A stretch of DNA of 64,000 nt from Austropuccinia psidii (Eukaryota > Basidiomycota > Pucciniomycetes > Pucciniales > Sphaerophragmiaceae): contig JALGQZ010000001.1 in NCBI GenBank assembly GCA_023105745.1, positions 41,812,082 to 41,876,081 of the forward strand. Direction: 5' to 3'. The notes beneath the pieces are model-generated. The model saw only the letters and a program-made list of their open reading frames with translations, was not told the DNA's origin and made no database searches. Shown one piece after another: positions 23,293 to 33,076 of the stretch. Each line of letters begins with the position of its first letter. The stretch's first letter is position 1. The translations under genes were made by a program, and so were the position numbers.

Positions 23293-24939
23293 TGTGAACC
23301 TTTGAGATATGACCACATACCCAAAAAAGGTCACAAGAAATATTTAAAATAATTATACATTAAAAATAATTACCTTAAGACTACAAAAATACCATAAACT
23401 GGCATAAAAATTGGTTTAACTTAAAAACCAATGAAGAAAATTTGAAATAAACTATACCATTGGATTCCCCATGGTAAAATACACATATACCATTTTTATG
23501 GCATATCTGTAAAGTCAATATTTAATGAGTTATAAGTAATAATACCTTATAAAAAACACAAATCCTTATTTATTTCAAAGACCAATGGAGCAACATGTAG
23601 AATAAATGGGCCATTGGATTCTCCATAAAAACACACATATAAAACAATTAAGAAGCTAAGCTCCAAAGTCAATACTTAAGGAATTAACCTGAATATATGC
23701 ACTTTTTTGGTCAATGCATATATTCAAGCATTTTAGCAAATATTGTTTGAAATATGCATGATAGAGTGATGAGCCAAAAATAAAGTCATCACTTAATTAC
23801 TGTAAAAATACAGAAATGAAGTATATTTCACAAGTTATAAACAAGGTTAAAACCTGTAAGGGATTATTGATTAAAATCAACAGAGCCATTGACCACTTTG
23901 TTGTGAAAGTGGTCCAAACATGAGAAAAAGTAGACAGTTGAAATCCACTAGCTCATTCAGGAAGAATGATGTATTTTTTATTATAATATTCAAGGTATAA
24001 CCCCTTGAAATCATGGTTTGAAGTTTAAAATATTAAATTTCAACAGAAAAGATGAGTTACAAGAAAAATCATCAAAAATAGAGTTTTGATGATGTAATTA
24101 AATGCTCTTGAAAGAATAATAGGGTTATGCCAAGTTATTATAATTCACTCTCTGAATTTCTGTAGCGTGTAAATCTTAAAATTTATTAAGGATCAAAGTT
24201 TGAGCTTAATTTGATCATTTATGATCACTCACTGTAACCTTAAATTAAGTTCAACAGTCATATGAGTGATATAATTGGTGAATACTATTAGTGTATGATT
24301 AAAAATAATAAAATCCACAAATTTTGGGGTTCTGCCAAGCCTTTGACGTCATCAAAATTAAAGTTATAGTGATAACTCTAAATAATGGTGTAATAATGAT
24401 GTAATATGGTTTGATCATGATGTAATCATCACCAAACCTTAAATTATTGATCAATTCCGGGGGATATGATCAGTACATGTCTACTAGAAGCCTGTTGGAC
24501 TCTAGGAGGGAGGTATTTACTATAAATAGAGCTGTTTTTACTCTGTTTTCCCCTCAGATGCTTACAAAACACTAAATAATTAAATCAAAAGGTAATTTCT
24601 TTATTCTTTATATATAAAACTCTTATATTATTAAAGAACAAAGATCATCTTTATCATAATCATCAAATTGGACGTGATTACTCCAAATTATTTAATTGTT
24701 TTGTTATTTTTCTCTCATAAACCTCAAATCCACGTAGAAATAAGATTATTTGTATGATTCTTGTAGACAATTACTGCTTACTGTTATAATCACTAGTAGT
24801 GTATAACACATAAAAGGTATAATTCTTCAATTATTTGATTGTGGTTATAATCATTTTTTGTTATTATACTTCATAAGAATAGTCATAGTACTTTTGATTA
24901 ATGGTAATATTATCAACAGCTTAATAGACACATCTTACA
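23293..24939 (+). repeat. B1 3' LTR (1647 bp)
   Basis: It begins TGTGAACC and ends CATCTTACA, matching the termini of C and H LTRs. Blocks are shared with H near the right end (TTGATTAATGGTAATATTATCA). A TATAAATA box lies at 24521-24528. The flank begins ttact, but the matching left flank is outside the window. Confidence 0.85.
24521..24528 (+). promoter_or_regulatory. TATA box in B1 3' LTR
   Basis: TATAAATA lies about 410 bases before the LTR end. This resembles the TATA position in C, in an otherwise diverged LTR. Confidence 0.45.
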
Positions 24940-25469
24940 TTACTCATTGCAAATCTAAAGCAAAATTATTGGATCAGCACAAACGTAAACCTCCTCAAGG
25001 TCAAATAAGATGAATACATTGATTTGTGGAAACCCAAAGACTGCAATAAGTCATACCTGGAATATCTTATTTGATTATTAGACCACCCCTTGTTTGATTT
25101 TGAGTAGCACCTCGTTTTCCTTCAAATATATATATGGGTATAACACAGGAAATACTTTCCCCAATGCATGGTAGGATACATTACAATAAAATACATTGAT
25201 GAACCAGCTGTGATCTATTGATGGCAATAATTCTACAAAGCATCATTTTATAATCACTTTCTTGAAATACAACTTTTCATATGTTGGAATGACATGGCCA
25301 AATAGAGAATATTATCTTTCATTTTATTTTCATGTGTTTTTTCTGGTTAAAAAAATTTATTGAACAAAAGGGTGAGAGCTCTAGATAGCAAACTAAAGTT
25401 AGAATTTAAGCATAAGAGAAGAAATACAGCACAAGATTAACACTAAAGTACCTAAAGGATAAGGCAATG
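24940..25469. other. Unassigned AT-rich DNA between B1 and H
   Basis: No open frame of note, no repeat copy elsewhere in the window and no RNA gene is seen. It ends in caatg, the left target duplication of the H complex, so it was once contiguous with 48807 onward. Confidence 0.6.
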
Positions 25470-25691
25470 TGTGAGCCTTGAGGTATATTTTACATACCCA
25501 AATAGGCCACAATTATCTTAAAAATGAATTTTGAATTATGCATAACTCATAACTCATGCATATATCCAAAATTCATCATTTTTAATTTCAGAAAAGATGA
25601 ATAACTTTTTATTGAATATGTAAATCCATGGATTTAAAGCCAGATTTGGATTCTACACAAAAATTCACCTAGGGTAGCTCCATAGAGTGAA
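25470..25691 (+). repeat. H 222-bp repeat, copy 1
   Basis: It begins TGTGAGCCTTGAGG and ends CTCCATAGAGTGAA. It is homologous at its start to the LTR starts of C and B1. Confidence 0.85.
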
Positions 25692-25903
25692 TGTGAGCCT
25701 TGAGGTATATTTTACATACCCAAATAGGCCACAATTATCTTAAAAAGAAATTTTGAATTATACATAACTCAGAAATCATGCATATATTCAAAATTCATCA
25801 TTTTTGATTTCAGAAAAGATGAATAACTTTTTATTGAGTACGTAAATCCATGTATTTAAAGCCAGATTTGGATTCTACACAAAAATTCACCTAGGGTAGC
25901 TCC
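25692..25903 (+). repeat. H 222-bp repeat, copy 2, left part
   Basis: The unit is interrupted by element D; its last 10 bases are at 45165-45174. The final gctcc here is the left copy of the D target duplication. Confidence 0.85.
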
Positions 25904-26246
25904 TGTAACAACCACTCATCAGGGGTAAGGGTATTCATTCATACACCCACTGAAAACACCCCAAATCAGCAGATCCAGCATTTGTATCAGCATTCAACTT
26001 CAGCAATCTTCATTCTGAACATGCATACAGCTTGGTACCTCAATACAGCCTGTCAATACCTGTACAGGCTGGATTCACCCAATACAGTTTCAATACACCA
26101 ACTTGAAACTGTATGATCACTCAAATACACCACACCTCTTGTACAGGTTCTGTACAGCCGTACAGGACCTGTATTGGCCAGACTCAATTCAATCATCAAA
26201 TATTCTCATGAAAATTCTTCCTCTGGATCAGGGCTGGTGATTCTCA

Positions 26247-26302
26247 CATATACCAGCCCCTCTTTCTCCCCCCTGGCGACTTTTCCCCAGTTAATTAATT
26301 TA
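26247..26302 (+). promoter_or_regulatory. D core promoter candidate and self-primer motif
   Basis: CATATAC begins 42 bases before AGTTAATTAATTTA, the same spacing as in A2. A short hairpin (CTGGcG/CCCCAG) lies between them. The motif is complementary to the bases just after the LTR. Confidence 0.6.
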
Positions 26303-26400
26303 GTTTATTTATTATTTTATAATTATTCTTATCCTTATTTTGGGTATTATAATTATTTAATTTTAAGTTAGTCTTTGCCTTTTCTCTCTTTGCCTGTACA

Positions 26401-26453
26401 GTATGAGTTGGGTGGCCATATCCTTATTAACCCTTCTCTTTCCATTCTGACAG
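26401..26453 (+). other. Intron-like segment in D LTR
   Basis: Donor GTATGAG, a TTATTAAC branch-like site, a pyrimidine run and ACAG form a 53-nt intron signature. The acceptor side is conserved in families A and F; the donor is not. Confidence 0.35.
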
Positions 26454-26666
26454 GTTGAAACAGTGGACTTGGACTTGTTTGTGGTTGGCTCTTCTATTCT
26501 TTATTCTTATTCTTTTTTTGTTGTTTCTTCTTATATTCATTCTTTTAGTAATTCATCTTTAACACTCTTAAGTGTATCCTTTCTTACCATATCTTTGAGC
26601 CCTCCATAAGTGAGTCCCAGTTTACTGAGTGCCAGGCCCTCTTCACTTCGAAGAGCCCCTGTGACA

Positions 26667-26681
26667 TTAAATTAATTAACT
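26667..26681 (+). promoter_or_regulatory. D self-complementary primer binding site
   Basis: TAAATTAATTAACT at 26668-26681 is the exact reverse complement of AGTTAATTAATTTA in the LTR. The base at 26667 could add a G-U pair. It does not begin TGG, so a tRNA primer is not indicated. Confidence 0.75.
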
Positions 26682-27377
26682 CATATTTGATTCTTCTTTT
26701 CCTTCATTTATATTCATTTCTCTCATTCATCAATTATGATCTTTTTATGATTTAATGATCTTAATGATTATGATTTTTCTCTTTCATCAATTTTCATCTC
26801 ATTCATTTCATTCTCATGAAAATTGATTCCTTTTTCTTTCTTAATCATTGCTGACCATTTCATCACTTCATTTTATTTTTATCAATCAAATTTTTCTGTG
26901 TTCTTATTCAGGTTTTATCTAGGAATTATTGATTGGTTTAATTGATTGGGTTATTCATTGGGATTCATTTGGGTTATTGATTCAGGATTTATTGGATTTA
27001 TTGATTTTGAACTCTCAAGATATTTATTGATCCTCAAGAATTGATTTTGATTATTGATTTGATTTGACTCATCAAGATATTGAATTGATTTCTGAAGATT
27101 TTGAACTGATTGATTGATCCCTCAAGACTTGATTTCATATTGAAGACATTTATTGATTGATTATTGATTGAATATTGATTGATTATTGATTTCCTCAAGA
27201 TTATTGATATTTGATTTGAATTGATTTTGATTTATTGAATTGATTTGACTGTTTATTGAATTTGATTCCTCAAGATTTGAATTGATTCCTCAAGATTCAT
27301 CAAGATTTATTGTGATTGATTTGGCCAAATTTGATTATTCTTCTTAATACCATCAAGTTATTTTAATTCCTTTCATA
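26682..27377 (+). other. D 5' leader, C-poor and ATG-free over its last ~450 nt
   Basis: The leader is built of TTGATT-type and CTCAAGATT-type repeats. ATG triplets occur near 26730-26820 but not in the last stretch before the gag start at 27378. Confidence 0.7.
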
Positions 27378-28739
27378 ATGCCAGTTCAGCATAGTCCCCC
27401 AGCCAAGAATACTAGATCCCAAAGAATTCAAGCTGTTCTCACTCCTACAGCAAGGGCTCCTCTTGACCGCACACCATCAGTTCATCAACTGAGTGCAAAT
27501 TTGGACAGAGGACCACCAATGGAAGGAGCAGCACCCTCAAGAAGAGGTGGAATGAAATATAGAAGATCAAGATCTTTCTCTGGACTTTTGGGTGGCTACC
27601 CTGGCATGTCTGAAGGTGCAAGAGCAAGACAAGGGGAAGTTGAAGATGAAGAGGGGGAAGAGTCTGTGGAAGAGGAAGATTCTGGGGAAACTGAAGTGGC
27701 AGATGCCTTGGCAAATGCTCCAGAGGTGCCTCAGGGTTCTAATCTAGCCCTTTCTAGTCAACCTCTTGTCTCTCAAACTGATCCAAGTCTCCTCAAGATG
27801 ATGGAGCAGATGACTCAATTCATGGGGCAACTCACTCAAGCAGTTGCCCCCAGGGACAATTCCAAAGCCCCTGCTTTCAAGACTCCATCAATGAAGGCAC
27901 CTGATTCTTTTGATGGTACTCAAGCTCATAAGTTGAGAGGATTTATCCAATCCTGTCAACTAATTTTCCATAATGACCCAGCAAACTTCTTCTCTGACAG
28001 GAAGAAGGTTTTGTACTCAACTTCTTTTCTTACTGGTAGAGCTGGCAAGTAGATTGAACCTTACCTCTCAAATATTTCCAATGAAGACCCTTCCTACCTC
28101 CTCAATAATTGGCCATTGTTTGAATCTCAATTATTCACTCTGTTTGGTGACCCCAATGAAGTCAGGAAAGCTGAACAAGAGTTGGACAATTTGAGGATGA
28201 AGGAAAGTGGTCATGTTTCCTTGTACATTGCAGATTTCAGAAGCTTAATGTCAAGAATTGGAGATTGGGGGGAAAGAGCTTATATCCATGTTTACAGAAG
28301 AGGATTGGCATCAAGATTATTGGATCAGTTGGCTTCACACCCTGGAACTTTTGATACTCTTCAAGAACTTATGGATGTCACTTTAGAATTAGACACAAGA
28401 TTTCATGAGAGACAAAAAGAAAAGGGTGGCAATTAAGAAAAGAAGCCTCCTGTCAATGGATCCAATCAATCTAGACCTCCTCAAAACTCATTTTCAAAGA
28501 GGCCTCATCAGAAGAAGAATAAGAAGGGCAAGCAATTTCAGCCTTCAAAGGACAAGCCTCACTCTGCTCTCCTCAATAAGGACAATAAGTTAATCGGTTC
28601 TGAAAAGGAGAGGAGGATTAAAGAGGGGTTGTGTACTTATTGTGGTGGCAAGCACCCAATTGAAAAACGCTTCAAGAGACCTCAGAACAAGCCTGGGCCA
28701 TCATCAAGAGGCTTTCCTAGCAAGCAGGGAAAAGCCTGA
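27378..28739 (+). pseudogene. gag: D Gag with two nonsense codons
   Basis: This is the Gag protein of family D, 453 codons if uninterrupted, with the start at [11 protein letters not shown]. It has the same plan as A: basic N-terminus, acidic segment, capsid from [12 protein letters not shown], and zinc knuckle. TAG at 28050-28052 replaces Trp (TGG), and TAA at 28434-28436 lies where A has a Gln codon. The last Cys of the knuckle is Arg ([13 protein letters not shown]), which would abolish zinc binding. The frame otherwise stays intact to TGA 28737-28739. Confidence 0.93.
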
Positions 28740-28771
28740 GTGGGAATCATGATGTGTTCAATGGTTCTCAC
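28727..28771 (+). promoter_or_regulatory. D gag-pol -1 frameshift signal
   Basis: GGGAAAA lies at 28727-28733, then a six-base spacer, then an 11-bp stem (28740-28750 with 28761-28771). Two positions are G-U pairs in D where A has Watson-Crick pairs, so the fold is kept although the sequence differs. Confidence 0.82.
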
Positions 28772-29363
28772 TTATTTCCTTCAAGAGCACAATTGTGCAC
28801 TCTGAATACTAGTGTCAAGAAATCTTTAAAATTTCTTATTTTCTCTTCTGTCTCTGATATTTTTTATAGTATTCTCATTGATTCTGGTGCTACAAACTCT
28901 TTTATTGCAAAGAATTTTGTTCTCAAGTACTCATTGACTCAGTCAGAGCTCCCTGGAAAGTTTCCTCTTTTCATTTTGGATTCTAATGAATCCCCTGCCT
29001 TGTTCATCACCCATTATACCAAGTGGGTAGTTGACTTGCCTTCCTTCCCAAGCTTTGAATGGGACTTCTTTATCATAGATTCACCCAAGGGAGAAGACCT
29101 GATATTGGGCTATGATTTCCTTTACCATTTTAATCCCATTATTGATTGGAAAAATGGATTGATCACTTATGATTCTAATCATAAGGATTCTAGTGGTATT
29201 ATTCCTTCTACTAGTAATGACTTTGCCACTGCTGTCAACAGTGTTGCTCTGGTTGGTGAACTTAAGACACCTTCCCTTCCTTCTTCTGTCCATATCCCTT
29301 CCATTATTCCCTCTCAGTCATTACTTCCATTAAGAGATGAAGTCTTCAAAGAGATAAAGGATG
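28733..29363 (+). pseudogene. pol: D Pol, 5' segment (protease)
   Basis: This is the protease region with the canonical LIDSGATNSF, open from the frameshift site to IKD, where A2 is inserted. The final ggatg is the left copy of the A2 target duplication. The reading continues at 39330. Confidence 0.93.
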
Positions 29364-30981
29364 TGTCACAACCACGTATTTTGACCCTCCTCCTTGATGG
29401 CGGCGGCAATCCAACCTAGAGCCAAGTTGGGGCCAATTGGCCATGTCATATCAATTATGGCCAATTGACCCCTTTTGGGTGTTCCATGGCTCTTATGCCA
29501 TAACCCATTCCATTGGCCACTTATGGCCCCCATCATCCTTTATGGCCTCAGGCCATATCCTGCGTCATTGGCCCTCTTGGCCAATTTCCACCTCACCAAC
29601 CCCCAGGCCTCCATCACTGTTTTTGGGCCTGGGGGGTCCCTTTGTCTTCCAGGGGCTTCCAGGCCCCAATATGCGGTCCGCGGTCCGTACGGTCCGTAGG
29701 CGGATTAGGCCCCTTTTGGCCTAATCCAATGAGGCCAAAAGGGGCCAAAGGGGGCAGCCACCTAGCCCCCAAGGCCAGGTGGGTCCCAAACCACAATTGG
29801 GCCCACCTGAGCCATTTTTGGCCACCAATCCCTTGGACCAAAAACACCTTGGATCCATTTTTGGCCATAAATCCTGCAGGACCCATTTTTGGCCATGGAC
29901 CACTATGGACCATATTTCCAGCCATAGCCTCTGGCAACCACCAGAGGCCACCAGACCAGCTCAGCAAGCGTTTCCCCCAACTTAAGGGGAATTCTTTCTT
30001 TCCTCCATGCACTCCGTACTCAAGTTTGCAGGTGTGGTGCATATATGGTATTATATACCATTATGCACCATTTTTACTCAGCAATCCAATGGTGACGTTT
30101 TCAGGACCCAATTCCACCTTTCCATTTCAAGGTCCATAATTCCAACGCCCATTTCAAAGGAGGACTTTTCAGCTTATCAGTCTGGCAATCCATGGCGGCA
30201 ATTCAGAAGGTCATTCACGGATCCCAACCACCTGTATCTGCAGGAGTTGGGTTGGTACAATTCATTCAGGATTATTCTAAGGTCAATTCTCAAGAGGTAT
30301 TACAAAATTCAATCAGTTGTCAAGACATCAAGTATTCAATACTCCTTGGACAACCCAATTCATCCGTACAGGCCTTATTCAATCAACCTGTATGGCCTTG
30401 GCCCAATTGGGCCACTTCTTATTCCACTGTGGGAATTCCATCACACAGTTCAAATTTCAAGATGGCCAGAACTGTATTTCCCGATTTGGACAATACAGTC
30501 ATTGATCCACCTTCCAGGATCAACTTTTCAGCTTTTCACATATACTGGCCACCTTTTCAGCACCTGGGGACTTTTTCCCCAGTTAATTAATATAGTGGAT
30601 TTATTTTTATCCTTATTTTCTTTTACCTTATTAAAGTTAATACTGATAATCTTAAGTCAGTCATTCAGCACCCTTTTCTTTTATTTCCTTGCCTGTCCAG
30701 TGGATATTGGTGGTCATATCCTTATACTAATTCCATTTCCTTTTCTGGCAGGTTGAAACAGTGAATTGAGGATTCACTTGGTTGGCTTCTTGGCTTTTGG
30801 CTTCTTTATTATCTTTGGCCATTGGCTTCATCTTTTCTTATCTCATCTTTTGGCATACTTGTTTCCCCTTTATTCTTTCTTAAAGAAATTTAGTCTTATT
30901 ATTCTTTTATCTCTGGAGCCCTCCAAGTGAGTTCTTGATTCCTGAGTGCCAGGCCCTCTTCTTCCAAGAGCCCCTGTGACA
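29364..30981 (+). repeat. A2 5' LTR (1618 bp)
   Basis: It is bounded by TGTCACA and TGTGACA. Relative to its 3' partner it lacks about 110 bp around the CCGCGG block (near 29668) and a short CCAAATTGGAC stretch near 29838. It holds a long inverted repeat around 30037-30069 (GTGCATATATGGTA arm). Confidence 0.95.
30539..30594 (+). promoter_or_regulatory. A2 core promoter candidate and self-primer motif
   Basis: CATATAC (30539-30545) lies 42 bases before AGTTAATTAATATA (30581-30594), with the hairpin CTGGGG-ACTTTTT-CCCCAG just upstream. If transcription starts at the motif, the RNA 5' end would be the 14-nt complement of the primer site. The start site itself is inferred. Confidence 0.6.
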
Positions 30982-30996
30982 TTATATTAATTAACT
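30982..30996 (+). promoter_or_regulatory. A2 self-complementary primer binding site
   Basis: TATATTAATTAACT at 30983-30996 is the exact reverse complement of 30581-30594 in the 5' LTR. One base separates it from the LTR end and can form a G-U pair with G30595. No TGG start of a tRNA site is found. Confidence 0.78.
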
Positions 30997-31738
30997 CTTA
31001 ATTCTTCTTCATTCATTCATTCTTTTATTCTTATATTTTAAATTCATTCATTCATTTCATCAAAATTATGATTCTTTGACGTTTTATGATCTTATGATTC
31101 TTCGTCACCTCTCAATTTTCCCTCATTCATTCTTCATTCTGAAAATTGAAAGCTGACCCATTTTTTAATTTCTGTTATCTTTTCAATCTCATTCTCAATC
31201 TTAATCAATCTATTTTTATCCATAATTCAGGCATTTTTATCTTTGGTTCTCAAGTTATTCATCAGGTTATTCAGACACGTTCTTCATATCAGGATTCACT
31301 TTGATTTATTCCTCAAGAATTTTTGATTTTTTTGAAGAATTCACTTGAAAATTGATTTGATTGACTAATTTGACATAATTGAAATTGACCTCAAGATAAT
31401 TGATTGACCTGAAGACTTTATTGATTTTGCTGATTATTCACATCAAGATTTTTGACATAAATTGATTTTGACTCAAGAATTCATTTCGATTGATTGATTT
31501 TCTCTGCAAGATTTTGATTTGATTTGATTTTGATTGTTTGATTGATTGTTTTTATTGACTTCAAGATTCTCATTGATATTGACTTTTACTTCAAGACTCA
31601 TTTGATTTGATTGATTGACGTATTTGGAGAATTTTGATTCATTGATTATCCAATTTCCTCAAGATTTGATTGTTGATTTTGTACTTCAAGAAAATTTTGA
31701 TTTTCTTTCATTTGTTTTGGTTGTTTATTCCTGAAATC
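30997..31738 (+). other. A2 5' leader, ATG-free over its last ~635 nt
   Basis: This is T/A/G-rich sequence of repeated TTGATT and CTCAAGA words. ATG triplets are seen around 31067-31092 but none from about 31103 to the gag start at 31739. Confidence 0.75.
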
Positions 31739-33076
31739 ATGCCAGTTCAACATTCACCTCCAGCAAGACAGACCAGATCACAGGCCAGAGCTCAAGCTGT
31801 TCTGACTCCAACTCCAAGGGCTCCTCTTGATGGTACCCCAGCAGTTTCTCAACTGAGGGCCAGATTGGACAGAGGACCCACTATGGAAGGAGCAGCACCA
31901 TCCAGGAAGGAAGGAAGAGGGCCAAGAAGATCAATGTCTTTATCAGGAGTGGTTGGCGGATTCCCAGGATTTCCAAGAACCAGTCCCAAGGTTCAAGGTG
32001 AAGATGGTGAAGAGGAGGAGGAGAATTCTGCGGAAGAGGAAGAGTCTAATGGCACTGAGACTGCTCCTGCTCCTGTGGGAGCATTTGAAGGCACCAGAGG
32101 ACCAACTCTAGCCCAGTCTGATCAGCCTGCCTCTCATCAGTCTGAACCGTCTTTATTGGCCATTATGCAGCAAATGACTCAGATTATGGCCAATCTTCAA
32201 GCAGCTTCTTCTTCTGAATCATCAAGACCACCAGCCTTCAAGACTCCCTCTATGAAGGCTCCAGAATGCTTTGATGGGACTCAGCCCTTCAAAGTCAGAA
32301 GCTTTATTCAGTCTTGTCAACTCATCTTTCATAATGACCCGGCAAACTTCTCTCAAGACAGAAAGAAGGTTCTTTATGCCACTTCATTCTTAGTTGGCAG
32401 GGCTGCAAAATGGATTGAGCCTTATCTTTCCAACCTCAATAATCAAGACTCAAATTATCTCCTCAATTCCTGGCCATTATTCGAATCCCAATTGTTCACT
32501 TTATTTAGAGACCCAAATGAAGTTAGAAAAGCAGAAGCTGAATTGGATGGCCTTAGGATGAAAGAAGGTGGGCATGTTGCTTTGTATATTGCCGATTTCA
32601 GGAGTTTGGTTTCAAGAATTGGGGATTGGGGTGAAAGGGCTCTTATTCATCATTTCAGGAAGGGTTTGGCCTCCAGGATTCTGGATCAATTGGCCTCCCA
32701 TCCTTCAAACATTGATTCTCTTCAAGACTTAATGGACGTCAGCCTGGAATTTGATACCAGGTACCATGAGAGGCAGAAGGAGAAGAATCATCATCAAGAG
32801 AAGAAGCCTGAAGCCTCAAAGTCTCACTCTTCTCATCATCAAGTTTCTTCAAGTTCAAGACCAAAGAAGAAATTTCATTCTCAAAAGCGGGACAAGCCCC
32901 ATTCTTCATTGTTGAATAAGGACTTCAAGTTGAAAGGTTCTGAAAAGGAAAGAAGAATCAAGGAGGGGTTGTGTACCTATTGTGGTGGGAAGCATAGTCT
33001 TGAGTCCTGTGTCAAAAGGCCTCAAAACAAGCTTACCCAACCGTCAGGAAGTTTTCCCAGCCAGGGAAAAGCCTGA
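31739..33076 (+). CDS. gag: A2 Gag (445 residues)
   Basis: This is the structural capsid and nucleocapsid precursor. I chose the start ATG 31739 (MPVQHSPP) rather than in-frame codons further up because it is conserved in D and F and follows the ATG-free leader. Order: basic, proline-rich residues 1-85; acidic run near 95-110; low-complexity linker; capsid about 167-345 ([12 protein letters not shown] onward, [12 protein letters not shown]); Lys/His/Ser-rich region; zinc knuckle from about residue 412 ([13 protein letters not shown]). Compared with A1, D and F, one capsid residue differs: FRDPNEV instead of FGDPNEV. It ends at TGA behind the slippery site. Confidence 0.96.
   Translation: MPVQHSPPARQTRSQARAQAVLTPTPRAPLDGTPAVSQLRARLDRGPTMEGAAPSRKEGRGPRRSMSLSGVVGGFPGFPRTSPKVQGEDGEEEEENSAEEEESNGTETAPAPVGAFEGTRGPTLAQSDQPASHQSEPSLLAIMQQMTQIMANLQAASSSESSRPPAFKTPSMKAPECFDGTQPFKVRSFIQSCQLIFHNDPANFSQDRKKVLYATSFLVGRAAKWIEPYLSNLNNQDSNYLLNSWPLFESQLFTLFRDPNEVRKAEAELDGLRMKEGGHVALYIADFRSLVSRIGDWGERALIHHFRKGLASRILDQLASHPSNIDSLQDLMDVSLEFDTRYHERQKEKNHHQEKKPEASKSHSSHHQVSSSSRPKKKFHSQKRDKPHSSLLNKDFKLKGSEKERRIKEGLCTYCGGKHSLESCVKRPQNKLTQPSGSFPSQGKA

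Larger units (their letters stand above)
7608..24939 (+). mobile_element. B1: decayed lineage-2 Ty3/Gypsy element, interrupted three times
   Basis: B1 coding sequence appears at 7608-11413, 21515-21976 and 22738-23174, followed by its 3' LTR at 23293-24939. A1 interrupts its 5' part. C (11414-21509) sits in the integrase with duplicated caaag. A solo D-type LTR (21977-22737) lies further on, with duplicated gagac. Removing the insertions and one copy of each duplication restores a continuous reading of integrase through the C-terminal domain. The 5' LTR lies outside the window, left of A1. Confidence 0.93.
25904..26666 (+). repeat. D 5' LTR (763 bp)
   Basis: It starts TGTAACA and ends TGTGACA. 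It carries an array of TGTACAG palindromes (about 26050-26175), CATATAC at 26247-26253, AGTTAATTAATTTA at 26289-26302, and a possible 53-nt intron (26401-26453). Confidence 0.95.

Noticed and set aside
25470..25903. CRISPR-like or satellite array
   Set aside because: The 222-bp units are the start of an H-family LTR, have no spacers and are flanked by retroelement sequence.
28050..28436. RIP-type C-to-T mutation as the cause of the stops
   Set aside because: Stops arise from mixed changes (T to A, A to T, G to A, C to T), without the directional C-to-T bias RIP would leave.
29364..30981. Long frames inside A-type LTRs (for example 249 codons) as coding
   Set aside because: They lie in noncoding LTR sequence, contain repeat-derived composition and change with LTR indels. 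They are open by chance.
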